This document shows, piece by piece, positions 15,789-24,697 of a DNA stretch of 64,000 nucleotides (position 1 is its first letter; each line of letters starts with the position of its first letter). Below the pieces are notes generated by a model. The model did not search any database. It saw only the letters and a program-made list of their open reading frames with translations, and was not told the origin of the DNA. This stretch comes from Bradyrhizobium ottawaense (GTDB lineage: Bacteria > Pseudomonadota > Alphaproteobacteria > Rhizobiales > Xanthobacteraceae): contig NZ_LT629693.1 of NCBI RefSeq assembly GCF_900099825.1, positions 1,302,001 to 1,366,000 of the forward strand. Direction: 5' to 3'. Position numbers and translations under genes: made by a program.

Positions 15789-17384
15789 ATGTCGGTACGT
15801 CAGAGTATGCTTGCAGTGGCCACGGCTTCCGTCCTCGCTTTCGCGGCGGTGCCGGCATCGGCCCAGACCCTGCGTTACGCCAACCAGGGCGACCTCAAGT
15901 CGCTCGATCCGTACACGCTCAAGGAAACCACCACGATCGCCCATCACGGCCACGTCTATGAGGGTCTGGTCGCGCGCGACAAGGATCTCAAGATCATTCC
16001 CGCATTGGCGGAAAGCTGGGAAACTCCCGAACCGACCCGCTGGCGTTTTCACCTGCGCAAGGGCGTCAAGTTCCACAACGGCGATCCCTTCACGGCTGAC
16101 GACGTGCTGTTTTCCGCGGAGCGTATTCGCAGCAATGGGTCGAACTTTCTCACCAACGTTCCCGCCGACGCCAAGTTCACGAAGATCGACGACTACACCG
16201 TCGACGTGACGCTGGACTCGCCGAACCCGATTCTGATTTCGCAGTGGGACGGCTGGTACATCATGGACAAGAAATGGTGCACGGATAACAATGCCGTAGC
16301 ACCTACGCCGGCGTCCGCGACCACACCGAGCTATGCATCGCTCCATGCCAACGGCACCGGTCCCTTCATGATCGAAAGCCATCAACCCGGCGTGAAGACC
16401 GTGTTCAAGGTGAACCCGAACTGGTGGCGAAAACCGGAACATAACCTCAAGGAAATCATCTTCACGCCGATCGGCTCGGACGCCACGCGCGTCGCGGCGC
16501 TGCTGTCGGGCGAAGTCGACGTCATCGAGCCGGTTCCGATCCAGGATATCGCGCGGGTGGATTCCAGTCCGAACGCCCAGGTGCTGAAGGGACCGGAACT
16601 GCGCACCATCTTCATCGGCATGGATCAGACACGCGACGAGCTGCTCTATTCCAACGTCAAGGGCAAGAACCCCTTCAAGGACATCAAGGTGCGCGAGGCC
16701 TTCTACAAGGCAATCGACATCGAGTTGATCAAGACCCGCGTCATGCGCGGCCTCTCGACCCCTTCGGCGTTGATGATCGCCCCGCAGCTTTTCAAGCTGT
16801 CCGGCGACTTCACCCGTCCGAAATTCGATCCCGACGGTGCCAAGAAGTTGCTGACCGAGGCCGGCTATCCCGACGGTTTCGAGGTGACGATGGATTGCCC
16901 CAACGATCGCTACGTCAACGACGCCGCGATCTGCCAGGCGGTGGTCGGCATGCTGGCCCGCATCGGCGTCAAGATCAACCTGCTGGCGCAACCGAAGGCG
17001 CAGTACTTCGCCAAGGTGCTCAAGCCGGGTGGCTTCCAGACGTCGTTCTACATGCTGGGCTGGACGCCTGCGACATCGGATGCCCAAAATGTTCTTTACG
17101 ACATCCTGGGCTGCCGTGACGACCCGAAGTCGGCGCGCGGCGAAGCCAATCTCGGCGGCTACTGCAACAAGCAGATGGACGCCATCGCCGACAAGGTTCT
17201 GCTCGAGACCGACACCGGCAAGCGCGACCTGCTGATCAAGGAAGCCTTCGAGATCGCCGCCAAGGATTATGCATATATCCCGCTGCACCAGCAGGCGCTG
17301 GCGTGGGGCGTATCCAAGAAAGTGAAAATGACCCAGCGCGCCGACAACCAGGTGTTGCTGTACTGGGCCACCAAACAGGAATAG
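15789..17384 (+). CDS. peptide/nickel-type ABC transporter substrate-binding protein (SBP family 5)
   Basis: 531 aa from ATG 15789. The N-terminal signal peptide MSVRQSMLAVATASVLAF... ends in ASAQ. LDPYTLKETTTIAHHGHVYE and the WRFHLRKGVKFHNGDPFTAD segment are hallmarks of DppA/OppA-type binding proteins. A longer frame from 15642 adds residues in front of the signal peptide and is rejected. The protein captures a dipeptide-like ligand in the periplasm and hands it to the permeases encoded downstream. A hairpin at 17402..17428 follows it. Confidence 0.92.
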   Translation: MSVRQSMLAVATASVLAFAAVPASAQTLRYANQGDLKSLDPYTLKETTTIAHHGHVYEGLVARDKDLKIIPALAESWETPEPTRWRFHLRKGVKFHNGDPFTADDVLFSAERIRSNGSNFLTNVPADAKFTKIDDYTVDVTLDSPNPILISQWDGWYIMDKKWCTDNNAVAPTPASATTPSYASLHANGTGPFMIESHQPGVKTVFKVNPNWWRKPEHNLKEIIFTPIGSDATRVAALLSGEVDVIEPVPIQDIARVDSSPNAQVLKGPELRTIFIGMDQTRDELLYSNVKGKNPFKDIKVREAFYKAIDIELIKTRVMRGLSTPSALMIAPQLFKLSGDFTRPKFDPDGAKKLLTEAGYPDGFEVTMDCPNDRYVNDAAICQAVVGMLARIGVKINLLAQPKAQYFAKVLKPGGFQTSFYMLGWTPATSDAQNVLYDILGCRDDPKSARGEANLGGYCNKQMDAIADKVLLETDTGKRDLLIKEAFEIAAKDYAYIPLHQQALAWGVSKKVKMTQRADNQVLLYWATKQE

Positions 17385-17401
17385 GCAGGCTTCAATCCAG
17401 G

Positions 17402-17428
17402 GTCCCGGCGGCTTCAGGCTTCCGGGAC
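17402..17428 (+). other. intercistronic hairpin between binding-protein and permease genes
   Basis: GTCCCGG (17402-17408) and CCGGGAC (17422-17428) form a perfect 7-bp stem with a 13-nt loop and no T-run. Such stems after binding-protein genes often stabilise the upstream mRNA so that the binding protein is made in excess. The function here is inferred from position. Confidence 0.5.
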
Positions 17429-17485
17429 TTCTCGTTTCCAGGCGACAGCGACGTCAGCCGCAGCAGAGAAAAGTGAAAGGAAACC

Positions 17486-18466
17486 ATGCTCGCTTTCACT
17501 CTTCGCCGCGCCATACAGGCCATCGGCGTCATGATTGCGGTCGGAATTATCTCGTTCTCGATGTTCCGTTTCGCCGGCGATCCGGTCAACCAGATCGTCT
17601 CGATCGACACATCGGCCGCGGAACGCGCGGCGGTGCGCCAATCGCTTGGCCTCGATGATCCCGTACCGGTGCAATTCGTCCGTTATTTTGCCAATGCCGC
17701 GCAATTCAAGTTCGGGGTGTCCTATCAATTCCGCCAGCCGGTGGCGAACCTGTTGATGGAACGGATGCCGGCCACGCTGGAGCTCGCGGTCTGCGCCACG
17801 TTTCTCGCGATGCTGTTCGGCATCCTGATGGGGGTCTACTCGGCATTGCGGCGCGACACTGTGCTGACCAGAATATTCCAGGCGGTCTCGCTGATCGGAA
17901 TATCGCTGCCGACGTTCCTGATCGGCATCCTGCTGATCTATCTGTTCTCGGTAACGCTGGGCTGGCTGCCGTCGTTCGGCCGCGGCGACGTGGTGCGGAT
18001 CGGCTGGTGGACCACCGGCCTGCTCACGCTTTCCGGCCTCAAGGCGCTGATCCTGCCCTCGATCACGCTCGGCCTGTTCCAGATGACCCTGATCATGCGT
18101 CTGGTGCGCGCCGAAATGCTCGAAGTGCTCCGTACCGATTACATCCGGTTTGCCCGCGCCCGCGGCCTGACCACACGCGCCATCCATTTCGGCCACGCGC
18201 TCAAGAACACGCTGGTTCCCGTCATCACCGTCGCCGGATTGCAGTTTGGCTCGGTAATTGCTTTTGCGATCATCACCGAAACCGTGTTCCAGTGGCCCGG
18301 TATGGGATTGTTGTTCGTGCAGGCCGTGCAAAATGTCGATATCCCGATCATGGCGGCCTACCTGCTGATGGTGTCGTTGATTTACGTCACCATCAATCTG
18401 GTGGTCGATATCCTCTACACCGTCGTCGATCCGCGCCTGCGCTCGACCCTCAGCCGTCCGACATAG
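17486..18466 (+). CDS. dipeptide-type ABC transporter permease (DppB-like)
   Basis: 326 aa with about six membrane helices. The GDPVNQI motif after the first helix and the EAA-type cytoplasmic loop (DYIRFARARGLTTRAIHFGHALKN) are typical of DppB/OppB. Start ATG 17486 after AAAGGAAACC. It pairs with the DppC-like permease 10 bp downstream to form the membrane channel. Confidence 0.93.
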   Translation: MLAFTLRRAIQAIGVMIAVGIISFSMFRFAGDPVNQIVSIDTSAAERAAVRQSLGLDDPVPVQFVRYFANAAQFKFGVSYQFRQPVANLLMERMPATLELAVCATFLAMLFGILMGVYSALRRDTVLTRIFQAVSLIGISLPTFLIGILLIYLFSVTLGWLPSFGRGDVVRIGWWTTGLLTLSGLKALILPSITLGLFQMTLIMRLVRAEMLEVLRTDYIRFARARGLTTRAIHFGHALKNTLVPVITVAGLQFGSVIAFAIITETVFQWPGMGLLFVQAVQNVDIPIMAAYLLMVSLIYVTINLVVDILYTVVDPRLRSTLSRPT

Positions 18467-18476
18467 AGAGAACACC

Positions 18477-19448
18477 ATGTCCGACGCCGTGGTCCCCCAT
18501 CCCGCCAAGCCGAACGCGCAAGCAGCACGCTTCGGCACCGGCTGGCTGAAGCGCACGCTCGACAGCGACGTGTTCTATTCGTTCCGCCGTTCCAAAATGA
18601 CGATGGTGGCGGCCGCCGTAACCGCACTGTTTTTCCTGCTGGCGCTGTTTGCATCGCAACTCTCGGTGCAGAACCCGTTCGACCCCGCGCAGTTGCAATT
18701 GATGAATTCGCGGATCTCGCCGCTGTGGACCGCGGACGGCCAGTCGCCGTTCCTGCTCGGCACCGACGAACAGGGCCGCGACGTGTTCTCGGCCATTCTC
18801 TACGGCTTGCGGGTTTCGCTCGTCGTCGGCGTGCTCGGCATGTTGTTCGCCGGTGTGCTCGGCGTCACGCTCGGGCTGGTCGCGGGCTATGTCGGCGGCG
18901 CGGTCGATGGGCTGATCATGCGCATCGCCGACGTGCAGCTGACCTTTCCCGCGATCCTGATCGCACTACTCGTCAACGGCGTCGCCAAATCCGTGTTCGG
19001 CAACCGGCTCGACGCCATGAGCACGCTGGCGGTGCTGGTGTTCGCGATCGGACTGAGTTTCTGGGTGCAATATGCCCGCACCGTCCGCGGCTCGGTCATG
19101 GTCGAGAAGAGCAAGGACTATGTCGCCGCCGCGCAATTGATCGGGCTTCCCGCCTCGAAGATCATGCTGCGGCACGTGCTGCCGAACACGATGGGGCCGA
19201 TCCTGGTGATCGCCACCATCAACCTCGGGCTCGCGATCATCACCGAAGCGACGCTGTCGTTCCTCGGCGCCGGGATGCCCGACACGATGCCCTCGCTCGG
19301 CACCCTGATCCGGATCGGCAACAATTATCTGTTCGCGGGCGAATGGTGGATCGTTGCCTTTCCCGGCCTTGCGCTGGCGGGGCTGATCCTCTCCATCAAC
19401 CTGCTGGGCGACTGGCTGCGCGACGCGCTCAATCCGAAGCTCCGATGA
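18477..19448 (+). CDS. dipeptide-type ABC transporter permease (DppC-like)
   Basis: 323 aa. It has an N-terminal membrane helix preceded by a cytoplasmic segment, then LLGTDEQGRDVFSAILYGLR, the DppC/OppC signature. The EAA loop is SKDYVAAAQLIGLPASKIMLRHVLPN. Its stop overlaps the ATG of the ATP-binding gene downstream (ATGA), so the two are translationally coupled. Confidence 0.93.
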   Translation: MSDAVVPHPAKPNAQAARFGTGWLKRTLDSDVFYSFRRSKMTMVAAAVTALFFLLALFASQLSVQNPFDPAQLQLMNSRISPLWTADGQSPFLLGTDEQGRDVFSAILYGLRVSLVVGVLGMLFAGVLGVTLGLVAGYVGGAVDGLIMRIADVQLTFPAILIALLVNGVAKSVFGNRLDAMSTLAVLVFAIGLSFWVQYARTVRGSVMVEKSKDYVAAAQLIGLPASKIMLRHVLPNTMGPILVIATINLGLAIITEATLSFLGAGMPDTMPSLGTLIRIGNNYLFAGEWWIVAFPGLALAGLILSINLLGDWLRDALNPKLR

Positions 19449-20443
19449 CAACTCCTATTCTTTCCGTGCGTAACCTCCAGGTGGAATTCCTCACCCGCCG
19501 CGCGACCTTGCGCGCGATCGACGGCGTTTCCTTCGATATCGCCAAGGGCGAGGTGCTCGGGGTGGTCGGCGAATCCGGTGCCGGCAAGTCGGTCACCGGA
19601 CTAGCGGTAATCGGGCTGATCGATCCGCCGGGCCGGATCAGTGGCGGCGAGATCTATCTGTCGGGCATGCGGATCGATCACCTGCCGCCGGAAGAAATCC
19701 GCCGCATCCGGGGAAAACGGATCGGCACGATCTTCCAGGATCCGCTGACCAGTCTCAATCCGCTCTACAGGATCGGCGACCAGATCGTCGAGACCATTCG
19801 CACCCATACCAGTCTCACGGAGACTGCCGCGCGCAAGCGCGCCATCGATCTGCTGGCGGAGGTCGGAATCCCGGCCCCGGAAAAGCGCATCGACGCCTAT
19901 CCGCACGAATTCTCCGGCGGCATGCGCCAGCGCGTCGTCATCGCGCTCGCGATCTGCGCCGAACCGGAACTGATCATCGCCGACGAGCCGACCACCGCGC
20001 TCGATGTGTCGGTCCAGGCGCAGATCATTTCACTGATCAAGCGACTCGGGCGCGATCACGGCACCGCCGTGATGCTGGTCACCCATGACATGGGCGTGAT
20101 CGCCGAGACTTCCGACCGGGTTGCCGTGATGTATTCGGGCCGGATCGCCGAGATCGGCCCGGTCAGGGATGTCGTGCAGAATCCGCTGCACCCCTATGCC
20201 AAGGGCCTGATGGGCGCGATCCCGACACTGGCGGGCGAGGACAAGCGGCTGGTGCAGATTCCGGGCTCGATGCCGCGGCTGTCGGCGATCCCGCCGGGCT
20301 GCTCGTTCAATCCGCGCTGTGCGTTCGCCTTCGACCGCTGTCGCGTCGACCGGCCGGAACCGCTGCTGCACGGCACGCAGTCGGTTGCCTGCCATCTCTA
20401 CGATACCGCGCCCCATGAAGCCGCGAAGGAGACTGCGGCATGA
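19445..20443 (+). CDS. dipeptide-type ABC transporter ATP-binding protein (DppD-like)
   Basis: 332 aa from ATG 19445. Walker A is GESGAGKS, the ABC signature SGGMRQR, and Walker [13 protein letters not shown]. The C-terminal oligopeptide-transport extension has the cysteine-rich [15 protein letters not shown]. The frame extends upstream to 18725, but that part lies inside the permease gene and is a shadow. It overlaps both neighbours by 4 bp. Confidence 0.93.
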   Translation: MTTPILSVRNLQVEFLTRRATLRAIDGVSFDIAKGEVLGVVGESGAGKSVTGLAVIGLIDPPGRISGGEIYLSGMRIDHLPPEEIRRIRGKRIGTIFQDPLTSLNPLYRIGDQIVETIRTHTSLTETAARKRAIDLLAEVGIPAPEKRIDAYPHEFSGGMRQRVVIALAICAEPELIIADEPTTALDVSVQAQIISLIKRLGRDHGTAVMLVTHDMGVIAETSDRVAVMYSGRIAEIGPVRDVVQNPLHPYAKGLMGAIPTLAGEDKRLVQIPGSMPRLSAIPPGCSFNPRCAFAFDRCRVDRPEPLLHGTQSVACHLYDTAPHEAAKETAA

Positions 20444-21441
20444 GTGCGGCGCCCTTCGTCGACGTGAAGAACCTGCGCCGCGTGTTCGACGTCTCGAAAC
20501 CGTGGCTCAACCGCGTGCTGGAAGGCGGCCATCTCGAATTCCTCAAAGCCGTCGACGGCGTCACCTTCGACATCAAGAAGGGCGAGACCTTCGCGCTGGT
20601 CGGCGAATCCGGATCCGGAAAAACCACGGTGGCGCGGATGGTCGTCGGCCTGCTGCCGCCGAGTTCCGGCGAAGTCGTCATCGACGGCGTGTCGATGACC
20701 AGCACCAGGCAGGCGCAGGTACAGCAGCGCCTGCGCCGCCGCATCCAGATGATCTTTCAGGATCCCTATGCCAGCCTCAATCCGCGCTTTCGGGTCGACG
20801 CCATCGTGTCCGAGCCGATCCGCGCCTTCGACCTGATCCAGGGCGAGCGCGACATCGCCGCCCGCGTCGGCGAATTGCTGGGCCTGGTCGGCCTGCATCC
20901 CGACGACGGCCTGAAATTTCCACATGAATTTTCCGGCGGCCAGCGCCAGCGGATCGCGATTGCGCGGGCATTGGCATCCGAGGCCGAGTTTATCGTCTGC
21001 GACGAGCCGACCTCGGCACTGGATGTTTCCGTGCAGGCGCAGATCCTCAATCTGATGCGCGACCTGCAGGACAAGTTCGGCCTGACCTACCTCTTCATCA
21101 GCCATAACCTCGCCGTGGTGCGCCACATGGCGACCCGGATCGGCGTGATGTATCTCGGCCGTATCGTCGAGATCGCGGAAGGGCGCGAATTGTTCGCCAA
21201 TCCGCGGATGCCCTACACAAGGATGCTGCTGGGCGCGGTTCCAGATCTGGCGATGTCCGGCCGGCAGCGGATTCCGGTCCAGGGCGAGATCCCCAATCCG
21301 ATCGATCCGCCGCCCGGATGCGCGTTCAACCCGCGCTGCCCGCTGGCGTTCGATCTGTGCCGCAAGGAAGCGCCCGCGCTGATCGGCGGTGTGGCCTGCC
21401 ACGCCGTCAACAACCCGGCCGCCATCCCCGTCCCGGCATGA
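20440..21441 (+). CDS. dipeptide-type ABC transporter ATP-binding protein (DppF-like)
   Basis: 333 aa. Walker A GESGSGKTT, signature SGGQRQRI, Walker B FIVCDEPTSALD, and the C-terminal GCAFNPRCPLAFDLC extension. It is the second ATPase and completes a five-gene transporter (binding protein, two permeases, two ATPases). It ends the operon, convergent with the GntR gene. Confidence 0.93.
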   Translation: MSAAPFVDVKNLRRVFDVSKPWLNRVLEGGHLEFLKAVDGVTFDIKKGETFALVGESGSGKTTVARMVVGLLPPSSGEVVIDGVSMTSTRQAQVQQRLRRRIQMIFQDPYASLNPRFRVDAIVSEPIRAFDLIQGERDIAARVGELLGLVGLHPDDGLKFPHEFSGGQRQRIAIARALASEAEFIVCDEPTSALDVSVQAQILNLMRDLQDKFGLTYLFISHNLAVVRHMATRIGVMYLGRIVEIAEGRELFANPRMPYTRMLLGAVPDLAMSGRQRIPVQGEIPNPIDPPPGCAFNPRCPLAFDLCRKEAPALIGGVACHAVNNPAAIPVPA

Positions 21442-21519
21442 TTTAATCGCGTATCGTACGAGCGGCGCGAGCGCTGCGGTCGCAGCTAGCATCGGTGCCG
21501 ATCGCAAAGCCTGACGCGA

Positions 21520-22392
21520 TCACGATGCCCCTCGTATTCCAGCCTTTGCCTTGTCGGCGGAATTTGGCTTGCGGCTCGTCGGGCGCCCCTTGCCAGCGGT
21601 GCGCTTGTGGCCCGCAGACAGTTCTTGCTGCGACGCACCGAGCGCAAGCGAAGGCGCTTGCGACACTTCGCGGCTGCTGCCTCCAGTTTCGGCCAGCGGG
21701 AAAAGCGGAATCTCACCTTCCGCATGGAGCCCGACCAGAAAGTCCATGCCGGCACGCATCACGTGTTCGGAAGCCAGCGTCGCGGCCGCGCGCTCGTCGC
21801 CCTCGATAATGGCCCGCAATATTGCCGCGTGTTCGTTCCAATTGCGCGCTTGCCGGGCCGGATTCATCGGCGAGAACAGCATCGCGGTTCTTTCCCGCAA
21901 TTTCTGCATGATATCCCCAAGGACCGTGTTCTGTCCTGCCGCGGCGAGTTCGCGATGAAACTGCTGGTTTAGATCGAACAGCTGCTCGAACCGCCTGGCC
22001 GTGACGGCCGCCGTGCCCTTGTTCAAGACGGTCTCGATACGCTTGATGATCAGTTTGTCCTGACGGCGTGCCGCCAGTCTGGCATTGTGCCCCTCGAGCA
22101 GCGCACGTACTTCGATGGTCTCGCGCGCTTCCTGCTCCGTCATCGTCGCAACCGCCGCCCCGCGTCGCGCGGTGACTTCGATCAGGCCCTCGGATGCCAA
22201 CGCACGAATCGCCTCGCGCACAGGGTTGCGGGATACGCCCAGTTCGTCGGCCAGCCGACCCTCGACTAACCGTTCGCCCGGTTTCAATCGTCCGGACAAA
22301 ATCGCCTGACGAAGCTCGGTGACGACCCGGTCATGAAGCGAGGAATGGTCCTCGCCAAGCCGACGCTTCGGGAGTCCAGTGGTGAGCGCCAT
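21520..22392 (-). CDS. GntR family transcriptional regulator, FCD (FadR/VanR) subgroup
   Basis: 290 aa. An N-terminal winged helix-turn-helix (residues about 17-80) contains GRLADELGVSRNPVREAIRAL. The FCD ligand-binding domain follows, with LNQQFHREL, the EHAAILRAI helix and a further His in SEHVMRAGM, which resemble its usual metal-binding set. The last 50 residues are an unusual Lys/Ser-rich tail. FCD regulators typically bind palindromes of the TTGTATACAA type, and such sites occur at 24488..24507 and 24698..24717. It lies downstream of the HDO/ferredoxin genes on the same strand (182-bp gap), so it is the likely local regulator. Confidence 0.9.
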   Translation of the reverse strand: MALTTGLPKRRLGEDHSSLHDRVVTELRQAILSGRLKPGERLVEGRLADELGVSRNPVREAIRALASEGLIEVTARRGAAVATMTEQEARETIEVRALLEGHNARLAARRQDKLIIKRIETVLNKGTAAVTARRFEQLFDLNQQFHRELAAAGQNTVLGDIMQKLRERTAMLFSPMNPARQARNWNEHAAILRAIIEGDERAAATLASEHVMRAGMDFLVGLHAEGEIPLFPLAETGGSSREVSQAPSLALGASQQELSAGHKRTAGKGRPTSRKPNSADKAKAGIRGAS

Positions 22393-22573
22393 GTCGTTAA
22401 CCTATCTCAAGAACCGATCGGCAAACCTGCAGGAATATGATGATCAACGCGCTGAAATGTCGATCGCCTGATGCTTGCACCAAGGCAGGCTGCCTGCAGC
22501 CATTCTACCGGAATCGCATTGATTTGCCATCCCGTTGCCCGAAACCAGCTCGTGTGTGAGCCGGCCGTCATGC

Positions 22574-22939
22574 TCACGGCTCCGGCTTGTCCTGCGCCGA
22601 CGTCGTCATCGCCGCTGCCGGCTCGGCACGCGGAACAGCCGCGCCGCGTTCAGCCAATGGCACCCAGGACACGCTGACGTCGCCGTGCAGGAACGTCTGG
22701 CAAGCCATTCGGTACCCCGCCTTGAACTGTTCTTCGGTCAGATGCTTGCGTTCCTTGGGCTTGACGGCATCGGTGTGTTCAAGCCCGGCCTCGATCCTGC
22801 ATTTGCAGGTGCCGCATAAGCCGCCGCCGCACTTGAAGGGGATGCCGCCCTGCTCCCGCAGCGAAACCCGCAGCAGATTGCTGTCGGCCGGAGCGCTGGC
22901 CACTTTGCCACCGTTGGTCAGGAATGTGACTTGAATCAT
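22574..22939 (-). CDS. [2Fe-2S] ferredoxin, first of two
   Basis: 121 aa. The cluster-binding pattern is CGGGLCGTCKC followed by a distal cysteine in YRMACQ, i.e. C-x4-C-x2-C...C with an extra cysteine one residue further on. A PKERKHL insertion lies before the last ligand, a feature shared with the other ferredoxin here (WKERKQL). It is probably an electron carrier to the HDO-type oxidase encoded in the same cluster (inference). The C-terminal Ala/Pro tail looks disordered. It starts 17 nt after the 104-aa gene stop. Confidence 0.9.
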   Translation of the reverse strand: MIQVTFLTNGGKVASAPADSNLLRVSLREQGGIPFKCGGGLCGTCKCRIEAGLEHTDAVKPKERKHLTEEQFKAGYRMACQTFLHGDVSVSWVPLAERGAAVPRAEPAAAMTTSAQDKPEP

Positions 22940-22956
22940 GTCGCGACCGGAAGGGT

Positions 22957-23271
22957 TCAGCTTGCTGACAGCGGCATCTTGCGCAGCTCGGTATCCATGT
23001 GACCGAATGTCGTCAGGTGCTCGAGCTCCTTAAGCGCCTGCGCCGTGGTCTCGAATTTTTCGAGGAATTTTGAAGGCACCTCGTTGACGATGGCGGTGTC
23101 GTCCTCGACCACGCGGATTTTGATCTTCTCTTCAAGCAGCTCCGCGATCACGAAATGCGCCTTGATGTGCCCGTAGAACCTGTAGTCGTAAGCCTCCAGA
23201 GGCCGCAGCCCGTCGACAGCTTCAGTTCTGAACTGTCCAGGCTTGCTCGTCAGGATGACATACATGCTCAT
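22957..23271 (-). CDS. 104-aa orphan protein between two ferredoxin genes
   Basis: Start ATG 23271 has a near-perfect ribosome site (AAGGAGGA). A longer frame to 23523 is the shadow of the upstream ferredoxin. The sequence has YVILTSKPGQFRTEAVDGL, an aromatic patch YDYRFYGHIKAHFVIAELL, then an acidic strand and an amphipathic helix FLEKFETTAQALKELEHL. I do not recognise a family. The ATGA overlap with the upstream ferredoxin and its position between two ferredoxins and an HDO suggest a small coupling/effector component of the oxygenase, or an assembly factor; this is inference. Confidence 0.8.
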   Translation of the reverse strand: MSMYVILTSKPGQFRTEAVDGLRPLEAYDYRFYGHIKAHFVIAELLEEKIKIRVVEDDTAIVNEVPSKFLEKFETTAQALKELEHLTTFGHMDTELRKMPLSAS

Positions 23272-23642
23272 TCCTCCTTGCTGCCGGCGCCTTGCGGAAC
23301 GACGGCCGACACAGCCGACGCCGACACTGCCGACCAGGGCTCGATCGGGTTCTTGTCCTGCGCCAACTCGACATCGTGATTGAGCCACAACTGGCAAATC
23401 AGGCGGTAGCCATCGTCCAGCCGGGGGCCGAGCTGCTTCCGTTCCTTCCAGTTCGGCACCGGCAGCTGCTCTGCACCCTTGAGAACGCGGCAGGCACATT
23501 TCGCGCATTTCCCCATCCCGCATCCGTAGCGCAGATGCGGAAAGGGAAACTGCTTGATGCCGGCCCGGACCACCAGATTGGTGTTCTCGGCAATCTCGCC
23601 CTGGTAGGCGTGGCCGTCGCGATGAAGAATGACAGTCGGCAC
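23268..23642 (-). CDS. [2Fe-2S] ferredoxin, second of two
   Basis: 124 aa. The ligand pattern CGMGKCAKCAC and a distal cysteine in YRLICQ repeat the C-x4-C-x2-C-x-C layout of the neighbouring ferredoxin. The proteins are clearly related but far from identical (GMGKCAK against GGGLCGT), so they may have different redox partners or potentials. The gene starts 4 nt after the HDO stop and overlaps the 104-aa gene by ATGA, so all are cotranslated. Confidence 0.9.
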   Translation of the reverse strand: MPTVILHRDGHAYQGEIAENTNLVVRAGIKQFPFPHLRYGCGMGKCAKCACRVLKGAEQLPVPNWKERKQLGPRLDDGYRLICQLWLNHDVELAQDKNPIEPWSAVSASAVSAVVPQGAGSKEE

Positions 23643-23646
23643 CTGG

Positions 23647-24417
23647 TTACGCCTGCAGCAATCGACGCTCGTCCTGCGGGACCTTGCGCTCGACGGCCTC
23701 GAGTTCGCTCATCGGCACCTCCTGCGCGACATAGTCCCAATACAGCGCCGTGGTGTAGAGCAACCGCATCTGCGCGCCGACTTCGCAGATCTTCAGGCAT
23801 CGCTGCTGCAGTTCAACGGTGTTGGCATGTTCGAGAACGATCTGATAGCCGCGCTCGCCATGGATTTCGTCGGACACGATGTGGAGATCGAAGAACTCGA
23901 CCTCTTCGTCGCTGAACTTGTACTTCTCGCGCAGCGTCGGGGTCTGCTTGCGATAGATCGACGGCACCTGCGACTCCAGCCCGACGACCAGGCCGGCGAC
24001 CGCGACGATCGGATCCTCGCGCATGGCAACGGAATAGCACCAGCTCTGCAGGCCGCGCGTCGTAGCGGTCATGTTGTCGGGATCGATCACCCGCTCGCGC
24101 GTGGTGCCGCAGGCTTCGGCGAAGCGAATCAGCAGGTCGGTATGGCGGTCGCCGCCGATCTCCTCCTCGTACATATTGGCGAGCAGGAAATCCTTTGCTT
24201 CGGTGTAACGATCCGGCATCCGTGCATAGATATAGGCAAGGTAGTCCGCGAACGGTCCGACGTAGTGGAAGTGGTTCTCGGCCCACCTCGCCAGATGGGC
24301 GCGGCTGAGTTTTCCGGCGGCCCAGGCGATGCTGAACGGCGCCTTGTTGGCGCTTTTACCCTTGATCGCATTCTCGAGGGCGGTGCGGAATTCCACATGG
24401 TTCATCAATTCGGGCAT
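23647..24417 (-). CDS. haem-oxygenase-like diiron oxidase/oxygenase (HDO; TenA/PqqC-like fold)
   Basis: 256 aa, all-helical by composition. The residues expected for the HDO diiron site are present with the family spacing: Glu85-x6-His92 (in EEEIGGDRH), Glu148 (GLESQ), and His179-x3-Asp183-x2-His186 (DLHIVSDEIH). This argues for a metal-dependent O2-activating enzyme rather than a thiaminase or cofactor-free PqqC. Known HDOs carry out N-oxygenation, C-C cleavage or olefin formation; the substrate here is unknown. It is first in the minus-strand operon with two ferredoxins. An operator-like palindrome lies about 71 bp upstream of the ATG. Confidence 0.85.
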   Translation of the reverse strand: MPELMNHVEFRTALENAIKGKSANKAPFSIAWAAGKLSRAHLARWAENHFHYVGPFADYLAYIYARMPDRYTEAKDFLLANMYEEEIGGDRHTDLLIRFAEACGTTRERVIDPDNMTATTRGLQSWCYSVAMREDPIVAVAGLVVGLESQVPSIYRKQTPTLREKYKFSDEEVEFFDLHIVSDEIHGERGYQIVLEHANTVELQQRCLKICEVGAQMRLLYTTALYWDYVAQEVPMSELEAVERKVPQDERRLLQA

Positions 24418-24487
24418 CTTCGCTCTCCCTTTGTGCCTTTATGGCGAATTGGCTGCTGCGCCTCGTCTGGCTTCAAGGCTTATGATT

Positions 24488-24507
24488 GAATATTGTATAC
24501 AATTCTA
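24488..24507. promoter_or_regulatory. GntR/FCD-type operator, HDO side
   Basis: GAATATTGTATACAATTCTA contains the perfect 12-bp palindrome ATTGTATACAAT (24492-24503). This is the operator form known for several FCD-type GntR regulators. It lies 71-90 bp upstream of the HDO ATG and is 17/20 identical to the site at 24698..24717. Confidence 0.75.
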
Positions 24508-24697
24508 GGAGCGAGTCAAGACGGCGGATGGGCCCTGCCCTTTTGCCTGTGCGAGCAAACCTCGGTGGAGCAAATGTAGCTGAGATTCCTAGAAAAATCG
24601 ACTATTTCTTAGGCAATGGATCACTGCGCGATTGCCCTGGGTCGAAGGCATGACCACACAATCCGAATCGAAATCCGCAGTTTTCTATTGCATTTTG

